From NCBI GenBank assembly GCA_046297495.1, contig JBKBIP010000002.1, positions 1-64,000 on the forward strand: 64,000 bases of DNA, in the 5' to 3' direction. Below, in pieces: positions 15,448 to 24,346 of the stretch. The notes under the pieces were generated by a model. That model was not told where the DNA came from. It was given only the letters and a program-made list of their open reading frames with translations, and made no database searches. This stretch comes from JBKBIP01 sp046297495 (GTDB taxonomy: Bacteria; Planctomycetota; Planctomycetia; Gemmatales; Gemmataceae). The position numbers and the translations under genes are program-made. Numbering within the stretch: the stretch's first letter is position 1; each line of letters begins with the position of its first letter.

Positions 15448-16812
15448 TCAAGCCTCTTTCACGGCCAGGGCGGCATGGCTCGCATGATTGGTTTGTCGAT
15501 CCGTGGCGGACATCAGAGGTTCCGCCACCGGGAATGCGCGCGGAGCGGTGGCAAAGAACGAGGCCAGCAAGCCCAGAGCGGTCAAGAGGGTAAAGAACCC
15601 TAAACTGACGGTATAACTACCTGTCCAATCACGACTGAAACCGACCAGGAACGGACCTAGACTGGATGCGGCAATCGTGGCCGTGGAGAAGCTCCCGCGG
15701 ATTTGCCCTAAATGAGAGCGTCCAAAGTAACGGACGCAGATGAGGGAAGTAATACCCGTGGACAATCCTTGGGCCACGCCCATCATGCTTCCACATGCGG
15801 TGGGCAACCAGGGGCCATGCTGAAATCCGAGTAACCACGTCACCCCCAACATACAGCCAACCGACATGGCCAAGAGTCGATGCAGGGGTAATCGGTCCGC
15901 CAACATGCCGCCGATCAAGTGGGTCAACGCCAAGCTGACGGCGAAAATACTCAGCAACTCCGCCGCCGCTCGTTCGTTCAGTCCGCGGGCCTCCAGGATC
16001 GGCACGATGTTGAATGTTAGCGCGGTACCAACCATGCCCCACAAGGCATTCAGCACAAGGACGATCCAAAATGACCGACAACGCGTCGCTTGAGAGAACG
16101 TCAATCCGCTGTCGGCAAATCTAGATTCTGTTGTCAATATGTCACGGTCGTGGCGTGCGGGCTGACCGTCCAAGACCTGCCCTACATCCTCCGGCCGGTC
16201 ACGAAAGACAAACACGAGCAACGGCAGCATCAGGCACCACACCGCCACTCCCAGAAAGACAAAGGCGCCGCGCCACCCCACCTGGTCAATGAGCCACAGA
16301 TTCACGCAGGGGACGGCGCCGATGGCTGCCGCCAACCCTAAATGACGGATGCCTTCCACCATTCCCAAGCGTCGTTGAAACCAAAACGCCAACATGCTGC
16401 TGCTCAACAGTGACATGGCGCCTGGCCCCAGTAAACGAAGCAGAAAGAAGGCCACGAACAGCATGAGAATGCCATTGGCGGTGGCGGCGACCAAACAGGC
16501 CAAACCCAACAGTACCACGGCCAACGTCGTGGTTTTTCGCAAGCCATACCGATCCATGACGATGCCCAGGAACGACAACGGCAAGGCGGCGAAGATCGTC
16601 CCCAACATGTAAGCCGCCGTTAGCTGGCTGTGCGAGATCCGCAACGAGGCTCGAAACGACTCATTGAATGCCGCGATGCCAAAACTTTGTCCCGGAGAAG
16701 TCGTGAGAATGCCCACCAGCGCCACGGGGACCATCAGCCAACCATAATAGAAACGCGGCGAACGCTTCCCCAGCCAGAGTCTGGGCAAGTCCAAGGCTTG
16801 CGGCTCTCTCAT
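15448..16812 (-). CDS. MFS transporter, monocarboxylate/OFA-like
   Basis: 454 residues with about 12 helices. FYYGWLMVPVALVGILTTSPGQSFGIAAF at the N-terminus is typical of the oxalate:formate/monocarboxylate (OFA/MCT) branch, with LGIVMDRYGLRKT as motif A. Expected to move an organic anion; the substrate is not readable. ATG 16812 has GAGGAG six bases upstream. No obvious functional partner nearby. Confidence 0.87.
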   Translation of the reverse strand: MREPQALDLPRLWLGKRSPRFYYGWLMVPVALVGILTTSPGQSFGIAAFNESFRASLRISHSQLTAAYMLGTIFAALPLSFLGIVMDRYGLRKTTTLAVVLLGLACLVAATANGILMLFVAFFLLRLLGPGAMSLLSSSMLAFWFQRRLGMVEGIRHLGLAAAIGAVPCVNLWLIDQVGWRGAFVFLGVAVWCLMLPLLVFVFRDRPEDVGQVLDGQPARHDRDILTTESRFADSGLTFSQATRCRSFWIVLVLNALWGMVGTALTFNIVPILEARGLNERAAAELLSIFAVSLALTHLIGGMLADRLPLHRLLAMSVGCMLGVTWLLGFQHGPWLPTACGSMMGVAQGLSTGITSLICVRYFGRSHLGQIRGSFSTATIAASSLGPFLVGFSRDWTGSYTVSLGFFTLLTALGLLASFFATAPRAFPVAEPLMSATDRQTNHASHAALAVKEA

Positions 16813-16856
16813 GCGGTCTCCTCGTCATCATCGATTCGTGCTCATGGTCTCCGTGC

Positions 16857-18479
16857 TTACGCGCTGGGAACGAAAAACTGTTCACTAAACAAGCGAAACG
16901 CCAACGTTGGATTTTGTTTTTGCAGGTAGCGGATGTGCCATGGGTCGTCCGCGAGAACCGCTTCCCGGTTTCTGTGATCCAGCACCCGTCGCGTACCTCG
17001 AAATGTTTGCAGCGCTGCGCGCGCCTGGTGCCCCCCGTCGATCCAGGCCGCAGTTCGGTAGGACAGAGTCTTGATTTCCACTTTGGCGCCGTACTCGGCT
17101 TCCAAGCGAAAACGGACCACCTCGAATTGCAATTCGCCCACGGCCGCCAATATCAACTCCCGGGAATCAGCGGGGTCGAAAAAAAGTTGAATGGCCCCCT
17201 CGTCGGCCAACTGATTCAACCCTTCCACCATCTGCTTACGCCGAGTAGTGTCCTGACATCGCGCCACCGCGAAACATTCCGGACTAAATTGCGGAAGTCC
17301 TTCATAGTGAATGGGTGTTCCTTCGTGGATCGTGTCACCCAAGCGCAGCCCACCAGCAATCGCTAAACCGATAATGTCTCCCGCATAGGCTTCCGCAATG
17401 GCATCACGGTCCCGCGCGAACATCCGGTGCGAGCCTTTGATGCGCACCCGTTCGCCCGTGCGAGCTACGCTTGGCTCGGTGTCCGAAGCAAAGCGTCCCC
17501 GACAGACCCGAATGAAGGCGATGCGGTCGCGGTGCTTGGGATTGAGGTTGGCTTGGATCTTGAATACGACCCCCGCGAACTCCGGATGATCGGGGGGAAT
17601 GAGGCCTTGATCACTTCCGCGCGCCCCGGGCGGCGGCGCCAGACGCACGAAAGCATGGAGGAACGGTTCAACGCCAAAGTTGGTCATGGCACTGCCAAAA
17701 AATACTGGCGTCACCTGGCCACGCAGAAATTGTTCCGAATCGAATTGCTCACCAGCGCCATCGAGCAATTCCAATTCCTCGCGGCAGCGACTGGCCAAAG
17801 AGGTGGAAAGGAACCGATCCACATCCCGAAGGGGCACCACGGTCGTGGGGACTTGCAGGGTTCCACGATGGGTGGGATGGAACAGTAAACAGTCCCCGCT
17901 GGGCCGATCCACGATGCCGCGAAATTCCGGTCCCAAGCCGATCGGCCAATTGAGCGGCACAGCGGCAATGCCCAGGACTTGCTCGATTTCGCCCAGCAGG
18001 TCGAGCGGTTCTCGTCCGTGTCGATCCATCTTGTTGATGAACGTCATGATGGGAATTTGCCGCGCGGCGCACACTTGGAATAATTTCTTGGTTTGTTGCT
18101 CGATCCCTTTGGCGGCATCGACTACCATGACGGCGCTGTCCGCGGCGGCCAGGGTGCGATAGGTGTCTTCACAAAAATCTTGATGTCCCGGAGTATCCAG
18201 GAGATTGATCACGAATCCTTGATAGGGGAAACTCAACACCGTGGAGGTGATCGAGATGCCACGCTCGCGCTCGAGTTCCATCCAGTCGGAAGCCACGGCA
18301 CGCTGTGTTTTGCGCCCGCGCACCGCGCCGGCGATGTCAATACATCCCGCGTACAGTAGAAATTTTTCCGTCAGGGTCGTTTTGCCCGCATCGGGATGGG
18401 AAATGATGGCAAATGTCCGGCGCCGTTGGATCTGGTCCCGCAATGGGTTAGCCTCTGGTGAAGTCACGGGAATGTTCAA
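16857..18479 (-). CDS. prfC: Peptide chain release factor 3
   Basis: 540 residues, close to the usual RF3 length. A translational GTPase that recycles RF1/RF2 from terminating ribosomes. G1 SHPDAGKTTLTEK (about 28-40), switch segments with RGISITSTVLSF, G3 DTPGHQDF, G4 NKMD, followed by domain II and the RF3-type C-terminal domain (VGELQFEVVRFRLEAEYG). Start: TTG at 18479 with GAGGG four bases upstream; no ATG lies before the G1 region. RF3 is not universal in bacteria, so its retention is informative but not odd. Confidence 0.95.
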   Translation of the reverse strand: MNIPVTSPEANPLRDQIQRRRTFAIISHPDAGKTTLTEKFLLYAGCIDIAGAVRGRKTQRAVASDWMELERERGISITSTVLSFPYQGFVINLLDTPGHQDFCEDTYRTLAAADSAVMVVDAAKGIEQQTKKLFQVCAARQIPIMTFINKMDRHGREPLDLLGEIEQVLGIAAVPLNWPIGLGPEFRGIVDRPSGDCLLFHPTHRGTLQVPTTVVPLRDVDRFLSTSLASRCREELELLDGAGEQFDSEQFLRGQVTPVFFGSAMTNFGVEPFLHAFVRLAPPPGARGSDQGLIPPDHPEFAGVVFKIQANLNPKHRDRIAFIRVCRGRFASDTEPSVARTGERVRIKGSHRMFARDRDAIAEAYAGDIIGLAIAGGLRLGDTIHEGTPIHYEGLPQFSPECFAVARCQDTTRRKQMVEGLNQLADEGAIQLFFDPADSRELILAAVGELQFEVVRFRLEAEYGAKVEIKTLSYRTAAWIDGGHQARAALQTFRGTRRVLDHRNREAVLADDPWHIRYLQKQNPTLAFRLFSEQFFVPSA

Positions 18480-18621
18480 CCGTCCCTCGTTGGTTAAGTC
18501 CGATCATGAATTAACTACGTATAAGATATTCTTTGCAATTAGCTGATGATTGCAAGAGTCAGTTCCCAAAGTTTCCCTCTCCCCCCCTCAGAGCGCGAAG
18601 GGCTTTGGCAACAGCCCCGAA

Positions 18622-20226
18622 TTACTTTTTAGGGTCCAAGACCTTCTCGCCATGCCGATGGCGCGCGGGCGGGACAAATGCCAGTCCGATTCGGGCTGGC
18701 GGTAGCGAAGCCGAAGTTTGGTATTTCAACTCGATTGGTTCTTGAATCATGAGGTCGGCAAAGCGTTGTTGAATCTCCATCGGCACCGCATCCCCATAAC
18801 GCCGGGCATCCCACACAATAATTCCACCTCGCGATTTCAAGTCTTCATCATTGGTCCAGGGGATGTCTTTCTCTTCCATGATGACGCAATCCAAGCAGCC
18901 ACTGCTATACAGTAGGGGGTGATGGTCCACGTAACAGCAAATATTTCCCGCGATCCACGGCTCTCCGCCGACAATGGCAAAGGATTGATCGAAATGCTGA
19001 TGCCAACGATTGGTGACTTCGCGCGCGAGGAGCTTCCCCGGAAAATGCGTTCTTAAGGGATGTTGCAGCAGATAGGGGCCGGCCGTTTGCCGAACGACCT
19101 GAATCCCAATCATGCTGAGAGCCACACCGCTCCACGTCAGCCAAACGGCGGACGTGGTTCGGAGCGAGAACGTATTTTTCCAGTTGGCCAGCAACCAAAC
19201 ACCAAAAAAGGTCCATAACGGTGAACCCCAAATGTTCCGAATGAGCGAGCCAGTCACGGCCGAATAAATGAGAAACACGATCAAGGGACCAAGAACCGCA
19301 TAATGCAGAAAACGGAGCTCGGTCGTGGGGGGGTACTGGCTCCGGGTTCCATCGAGCGCGGGCAGCAAGATGATAATCACCGGGATCAACAACGCCAACT
19401 GGGTTGCCAGGAAGATCAAGGGATTTTCCCAATGGTCTTCAATCCCGCCCAGGTCTGCCGACCGCTCCAGGGCATAAGTGATCGTGATGAAATCGTTGTG
19501 GGCCATCCAAATCAGATGCGGCATCACGATGGCCAACGCGATCGCGCCGGCCAGACAAGGTCTTGCCAAGCCCACGGCCCGCCGCACATCGGCATGGAGC
19601 AGCCAAAAGAACACCAAAGGGGCAGCCAACAGCATGACGGTATATTTGCATAGAAATGACAATCCCCAAGTGACTCCCACCGCCACCCACCAGCGCGACT
19701 TGTTCTGAAACAGAGCTTGATGAGAACAATACACCATCCACGCCCAGCCGGCGTTCAGCAGGATATTATTGTTAAATTCGGCGGGATTGATGGTGAGAAA
19801 CGTCAGTCCATCCATTGCCATCACGGCCAGGAGCGCGAAGCGGGGAGAGAGGTAACATAAGGCCAACTTCCAAGCCGCCACCAGGCATAAAGCAGTCACC
19901 AAATAACTCGCCAGGTAAACACTCCAAACCTCTCCCGGAGACAGCCACTGAAATACGCTGGCCACCCAAGCTGGCAATGGCGGATGTTTTGGATATCCCC
20001 ACGACCACACATGGCCCCACGACAACCATTCAACCAGATCCAACGGCGCGTTCGCACAAGCGCAAACCGTCACCAGAAACCAAACCACCGTGCGTAGCAA
20101 TAACCACAGCCAAAAGCAGCCCACCCAGAAGCGCATCTGTGATGCAGATGAGGGCAAGGTATTAGAATCGCCGCCTCGTGGCGCTTGCGCGAACGAGAGA
20201 GGCAAGGGATGGGACAATGTTTCCAT
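18622..20226 (-). CDS. GT39/PMT-like polytopic membrane glycosyltransferase
   Basis: 534 residues, ten or more membrane segments, C-terminal soluble tail of about 130 residues. Matches the ArnT/PMT_2 group, which transfers sugars from polyprenyl-phosphate carriers to lipids or proteins on the outer face of the membrane. Seen: acidic motif region DLVEWLSWGHVWSWGYPKHPPL in the first loop (the family's conserved Asp/Glu site), LCKYTVMLLAAPLVFFWLL, and SVYLASYLVTALCLVAAWK. Start ATG 20226 with AAGGA eight bases upstream. Confidence 0.85.
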   Translation of the reverse strand: METLSHPLPLSFAQAPRGGDSNTLPSSASQMRFWVGCFWLWLLLRTVVWFLVTVCACANAPLDLVEWLSWGHVWSWGYPKHPPLPAWVASVFQWLSPGEVWSVYLASYLVTALCLVAAWKLALCYLSPRFALLAVMAMDGLTFLTINPAEFNNNILLNAGWAWMVYCSHQALFQNKSRWWVAVGVTWGLSFLCKYTVMLLAAPLVFFWLLHADVRRAVGLARPCLAGAIALAIVMPHLIWMAHNDFITITYALERSADLGGIEDHWENPLIFLATQLALLIPVIIILLPALDGTRSQYPPTTELRFLHYAVLGPLIVFLIYSAVTGSLIRNIWGSPLWTFFGVWLLANWKNTFSLRTTSAVWLTWSGVALSMIGIQVVRQTAGPYLLQHPLRTHFPGKLLAREVTNRWHQHFDQSFAIVGGEPWIAGNICCYVDHHPLLYSSGCLDCVIMEEKDIPWTNDEDLKSRGGIIVWDARRYGDAVPMEIQQRFADLMIQEPIELKYQTSASLPPARIGLAFVPPARHRHGEKVLDPKK

Positions 20227-21187
20227 GTGGAATTCCTTAAACTGGATAATCCTTCATGTTTGGGCGGAACGATGATCGGTACTTCAACTTGGGACAAAGC
20301 CAAGCACGCGGGGCGAGGAGTTCGTGGTCCATCCAGAAAGCCATGAACGCTCCTGATCTAATTCCACACAACAATACTTTTACAGAGCATTATTAATCCA
20401 ACAAATTCATGAGATCATGAAAACCAGGCAAATGGCATAAGCCAAGCTAGAACGATAATCGGTCGTTGTTGAATGGTCAGGAGAACGATGCCATCAGTTG
20501 TGGAACAATGGGGAAAAGGAGTGCTACGGCGGGGTTAGAAATGAATACCTAAGCGATGCAGTATAGATATGCTTCAACCGCGATCCACATGCGATTCCAA
20601 CCAACTCACACCCCAAATCGTGAGCAGAGGGTCGCAAGTGAATCTTTTGCAATAAATCACCATCACACAACATGATCGTATTCAGTTTTTTTCCTCTATC
20701 TAACATTCAGCCACCTATTCCACGGGATTCTAGTGAATTGGCATGGAAAAACAAGTCGATTCTGACTGGCATGCGGGCATTTACCTTATGCTTTCTCGAC
20801 ATGGAATATCTCCACCTTCATGGAACTTCGGAAGGATTATCGGTGGGGATCCGCTCCACAAAGGGCGTGTTGTTACTCTGGCAAGGGAAAAACTCCGAGC
20901 CGCGACCGTCAGGGAGCGGCTCCGACCATCTGGTTTGCCGACGGAATATCGATTTAAGGATAAGACTACGACAAACGGCACAAGAATACCACCTTCCACA
21001 ATTTGTCTAGTGTACAAAAAATTACTATACGATGCGATTCGGGAAGCAATAATGAACATAACTGTAACAAATATAAAGCCTTACATCACATCCAGCCTCT
21101 CCGAACTGACCTGGGTTTCCCCTACTGAACTTGCTAAAATTCACTTACTTGGACAGCTTTGCCTGATTGAAGGAGAAGGATATACGC
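20227..21187. other. AT-richer 960-base intergenic region upstream of the topoisomerase genes
   Basis: No gene I can support. Base composition is visibly AT-richer than the flanks, with T and A runs (for example around 20685 and 21015). It contains one half of a palindromic repeat at 20868-20920. Small frames here have no ribosome site or recognisable product. It may hold the promoter of the downstream gyrA-like gene. Confidence 0.55.
20868..20920. repeat. Half copy of the GCGACCGTCAGGGAGCGG repeat
   Basis: About 50 bases resembling each arm of the inverted repeat at 55498-55605, including the shared core GCGACCGTCAGGGAGCGG (20902-20919) and the preceding TTACTCTGGCAA stretch (55498 has TTACTCCGGCAA). 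Only one arm is present here. A short GAGCCGC/GCGGCTC palindrome surrounds the core. Confidence 0.7.
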
Positions 21188-23566
21188 ATGGCGGAAACCA
21201 TCCAGCCGGTGTCGATTGTGCAGGAAACACGGCGCCGGTATTTGAATTATGCCCTGTCAGTCATTCAAGCGCGGGCGTTGCCGGATGTGCGTGACGGGTT
21301 GAAGCCGGTGCAGCGCCGCATCCTTTATACGATGTATCACGATCACCATCTGTATGCGGATGCACGCTATCGGAAATGCGCCACCATTGTCGGCGCGGTG
21401 ATCGGCAATTATCACCCGCACGGCGACGCTGCCGCCTATGATGCCCTGGTCCGGCTGTCGCAGAATTTCGTGATGCGCATGCCGTTGGTGGATGGGCAAG
21501 GGAACTTCGGCTCAGTGGATGGGGACGCGCCGGCTCACTATCGCTACACCGAGGCCAGGCTGACCGCCTTGGCCGAGCGGCTCATGGTCGAGCTGCGCCA
21601 ACGCACCGTCGATATGCGCCCCAACTTCGATGGCACCAAGGAGGAACCCATCGTCCTGCCCGCCCAATATCCGAACCTGCTCGTCAATGGTACCGCTGGC
21701 ATTGCGGTTGGCTTGGCCACCAACATTCCGCCGCACAATCTTGGTGAAGTCATTCGGGCTTGCGTGCTGCTCATCGATCATCCCGACGCCACTACCGCCC
21801 AGCTGCTCGACAAGATCAAGGGGCCGGACTTCCCCTTGGGAGGGAAAATTGTCACCGACCGGCCCACGCTGCGCCGCATCTACGAGGAAGGGAGTGGCAG
21901 CATCAAGGTCCAGGCCGAATGGAAGACGGAAAAAATCGGCAAGAAGGAACAGATCATTGTCACCTCGATCCCCTATGGCGTCAACAAGGGAAACCTGGAA
22001 GAAACCATCGGCGAGCTGATCGCCGCCCGCAAGCTGCCCCAATTGCTGAACGTGACCAATGAATCGAACGAGAAGGAAGGACTGCGCATCGCCTTGGAGA
22101 TCAAGCCGGGCAGCGATCCAAACATGATCATGGCGTATCTCTACAAGCACACCTCGATGCAGGAAAACTTCGCCTTTAACATGACCTGCCTGGTGCCGAT
22201 GCCCGATGGCAAGACGCGCCCAGAACGGCTCGGCTTGAAGGCCATGTTGCGCTACTTCGTCGATTTCCGCTTCGAGACAGTACGCCGCCGCTTCGAATAT
22301 GAGTTGGAACAATTACGGAAGCGGATTCACGTCCTGGAAGGGTTCCGCATCATCTTCAATGCCCTGGACGAAGCCATTCGCATCATCCGCGACAGCAAGG
22401 GGAAAGCCGACGCCACCGGCAAATTGATCGAACGCTTCGGTCTCGATGACATCCAAGCCGAGGCGGTGCTCGATGCCCAGCTCTACCGCATCGCGCAGCT
22501 GGAGATCAAGAAAATCCTCGACGAATTGAAGGAAAAGAAAGCCGCCGCCGCCAAGATTGAAGCCATCTTGGCATCCGAAAAGAAACTATGGGGCGTGGTC
22601 AAGGATGAGCTGCAGGAAGTGGGGGACAAATTCGCCGACCGCCGCCGGACGCGCTTGGCCTCCGATGAGGACACGCCGGAGTTCGATCCGGAGGCGTACA
22701 TCATCCGCGAAAACACCAACGTCGTGCTGACGCGCGACGGCTGGATCAAGCGCGTGGGCCGGCTGGCATCGGTGGAAGGGACGCGCGTCCGCGAAGGGGA
22801 CGAGGTGATTGCCGTCATTCCCGGTAGCACGCTGGATCATGTCATCTTTTTCGCCGACGACGGCACAGCCTACACCATGCGCATCAACGAAGTGCCGGCC
22901 AGCTCCGGCTATGGCGAACCGATCGGCAAGTTCTTTCGCATCGCCGACCAGGTGAAAATCATCGCCGCCGTCACCACCGACCCACGTTTCACGCCACCCG
23001 ATGTGGAACCGAGTAACGGCGAACCGGGCGGCCCGTACCTGCTAGTGACGACATCCCAAGGGCAAGTGTTGCGCACGCCGCTGGCACCGTTCCGCGCCGC
23101 CTCGACCAAAGTAGGCCGGCGCTACGTCCGGCTCAACGAGGGAGACAAGGTCGTCCTGGCCACGGTGCTGCGCGATGAAACCAGTCTGTTCCTCGCCTCC
23201 GCCTCCGGCCACGTCATCCATTTTCCCATCAAGGAAGTCAACATCTTGGCCGGCGTCGGCAAGGGGGTCATGGGGATCAAGCTGGACAAGGGGGATGTCT
23301 GCCTGGGGGGTGCCCTGATTAACAGCCGCTTCGACGCCCTGATCGTGGAAACCGCTGGCGGCAAGACGATGGAATTTCGCCGCGGCAAATACGAACCCAC
23401 CTCGCGCGGCGGCAAAGGCCACGAAGCCGTCAAACGCACTACCTTCACCCGCGTCCTGCCGCCCCCCATCGAGCTGGTCAACTGGGACGAAGTCGAAGAC
23501 CGCAAACGTCCTGACAGCACCAACGGCACCGGCGCGGGGGAGCAGCAGACGTTGTTTGAGGAGTGA
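21188..23566 (+). CDS. gyrA: Type IIA DNA topoisomerase subunit A (GyrA/ParC)
   Basis: 792 residues. Cleaves and rejoins DNA as A2B2 with the B subunit encoded downstream. N-terminal winged helix with LPDVRDGLKPVQRRILYTMY, YHPHGDAAAYDALVRLSQNF, and the catalytic Tyr120 in HYRYTEARL. The residue equivalent to E. coli GyrA Ser83 is Ala81; Asp85 matches Asp87. The C-terminal DNA-wrapping propeller (about 500-770) is present but a GyrA-box-like SRGGKG appears only near its end (about residue 740), so gyrase versus topoisomerase IV cannot be settled. ATG 21188 preferred over TTG 21167: GAAGGA lies seven bases upstream. The gene is shorter than E. coli gyrA (875). Confidence 0.9.
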   Translation: MAETIQPVSIVQETRRRYLNYALSVIQARALPDVRDGLKPVQRRILYTMYHDHHLYADARYRKCATIVGAVIGNYHPHGDAAAYDALVRLSQNFVMRMPLVDGQGNFGSVDGDAPAHYRYTEARLTALAERLMVELRQRTVDMRPNFDGTKEEPIVLPAQYPNLLVNGTAGIAVGLATNIPPHNLGEVIRACVLLIDHPDATTAQLLDKIKGPDFPLGGKIVTDRPTLRRIYEEGSGSIKVQAEWKTEKIGKKEQIIVTSIPYGVNKGNLEETIGELIAARKLPQLLNVTNESNEKEGLRIALEIKPGSDPNMIMAYLYKHTSMQENFAFNMTCLVPMPDGKTRPERLGLKAMLRYFVDFRFETVRRRFEYELEQLRKRIHVLEGFRIIFNALDEAIRIIRDSKGKADATGKLIERFGLDDIQAEAVLDAQLYRIAQLEIKKILDELKEKKAAAAKIEAILASEKKLWGVVKDELQEVGDKFADRRRTRLASDEDTPEFDPEAYIIRENTNVVLTRDGWIKRVGRLASVEGTRVREGDEVIAVIPGSTLDHVIFFADDGTAYTMRINEVPASSGYGEPIGKFFRIADQVKIIAAVTTDPRFTPPDVEPSNGEPGGPYLLVTTSQGQVLRTPLAPFRAASTKVGRRYVRLNEGDKVVLATVLRDETSLFLASASGHVIHFPIKEVNILAGVGKGVMGIKLDKGDVCLGGALINSRFDALIVETAGGKTMEFRRGKYEPTSRGGKGHEAVKRTTFTRVLPPPIELVNWDEVEDRKRPDSTNGTGAGEQQTLFEE

Positions 23567-23661
23567 CCGATTACCTTTGGATGGATCGTATCGCGCTCGC
23601 AGTGTGTTATTGGCGCGACACCCAGGGACCGAGAAAAAAGTAATTTGTCAGAGGCGAAACT

Positions 23662-24222
23662 ATGTCAACGATTGGACAACATAAGGCCACACTGGACGAT
23701 TTACTCCGCGCACCCGGCAAAGCGGAGTTAATTGGTGGGAGGATTGTGGAACTCATGCCCACAGGACGTCGGCCGAATCGGATTGCGGCGCGCATCTTTC
23801 GCAGCCTCGATGACTATGCCCAAGCACAAGGAGTGGGTGAGGCATATACCGACAACATGGGCTTCGCGGTGCCGGAACTACCGTCTGGTCGCGAATCTTT
23901 TTCACCAGATGCTTCTTATTTCATGGGGCCATTCCCGGACGATCCCATGCGTTTCGTCCAAGGTCCGCCCACCTTCGCGGTGGAAGTGCGCAGCGAATAC
24001 GACTACGGCCCCACCGCTGAGGCCGACATTGCCGCCAAGCGCGACGATTACTTCGCCGCTGGCACCCAGATGGTTTGGGATGTCGATCCCATCGCCGAAA
24101 CCATCACGGCGTACCAAGCGGGCGCGGCCAAGCCGCGCCTGTTCCGGCGCGGCGACACGGCGGACGCCGAACCCGCTGTCCCCGGCTGGCGAATGGCAGT
24201 GGACGAGATTTTCGCGCCATGA
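23662..24222 (+). CDS. Uma2 family (DUF820) endonuclease-like protein
   Basis: 186 residues. PD-(D/E)xK nuclease-fold family Uma2 (PF05685), expanded in cyanobacteria and planctomycetes, function unknown. Seen: ELIGGRIVELMPTGRRPN, FSPDASYF (the catalytic Asp position), FAVEVRSEYDYGP (E-x-x strand), and the final VWDVDP strand with AAKRDDYFAAGTQ (helix Lys). GAGG lies eight bases upstream of the ATG. Sits alone between the topoisomerase A and B genes, about 95 bases after the first and 124 before the second, which suggests insertion into an older A-B pair. Confidence 0.88.
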   Translation: MSTIGQHKATLDDLLRAPGKAELIGGRIVELMPTGRRPNRIAARIFRSLDDYAQAQGVGEAYTDNMGFAVPELPSGRESFSPDASYFMGPFPDDPMRFVQGPPTFAVEVRSEYDYGPTAEADIAAKRDDYFAAGTQMVWDVDPIAETITAYQAGAAKPRLFRRGDTADAEPAVPGWRMAVDEIFAP

Positions 24223-24234
24223 GAGAGAGTGACT

Positions 24235-24285
24235 GATTTATCGGTTCGCGCTTGAACCCGTAGTGTCAGCACGAACCGATGAATC
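24235..24285. repeat. GATTCATCG-type hairpin, copy B
   Basis: Arms 24235-24252 and 24268-24285 pair in 16 of 18 positions plus one G-T. Variable stem pair is G-C (CGGTTC/GAACCG). It begins 13 bases after the Uma2 stop, upstream of the topoisomerase B gene. Confidence 0.85.
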
Positions 24286-24346
24286 ATCGGTCCAATACCC
24301 GGAGTATATTCTTCGATCACAAAAATCAATCCTGAGAAACAAAGGA

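Noticed and set aside
20524..21294. Small frames in the AT-rich region upstream of the topoisomerase genes
   Set aside because: No recognisable product, no ribosome site, and one overlaps the gyrA-like start; composition alone explains them.
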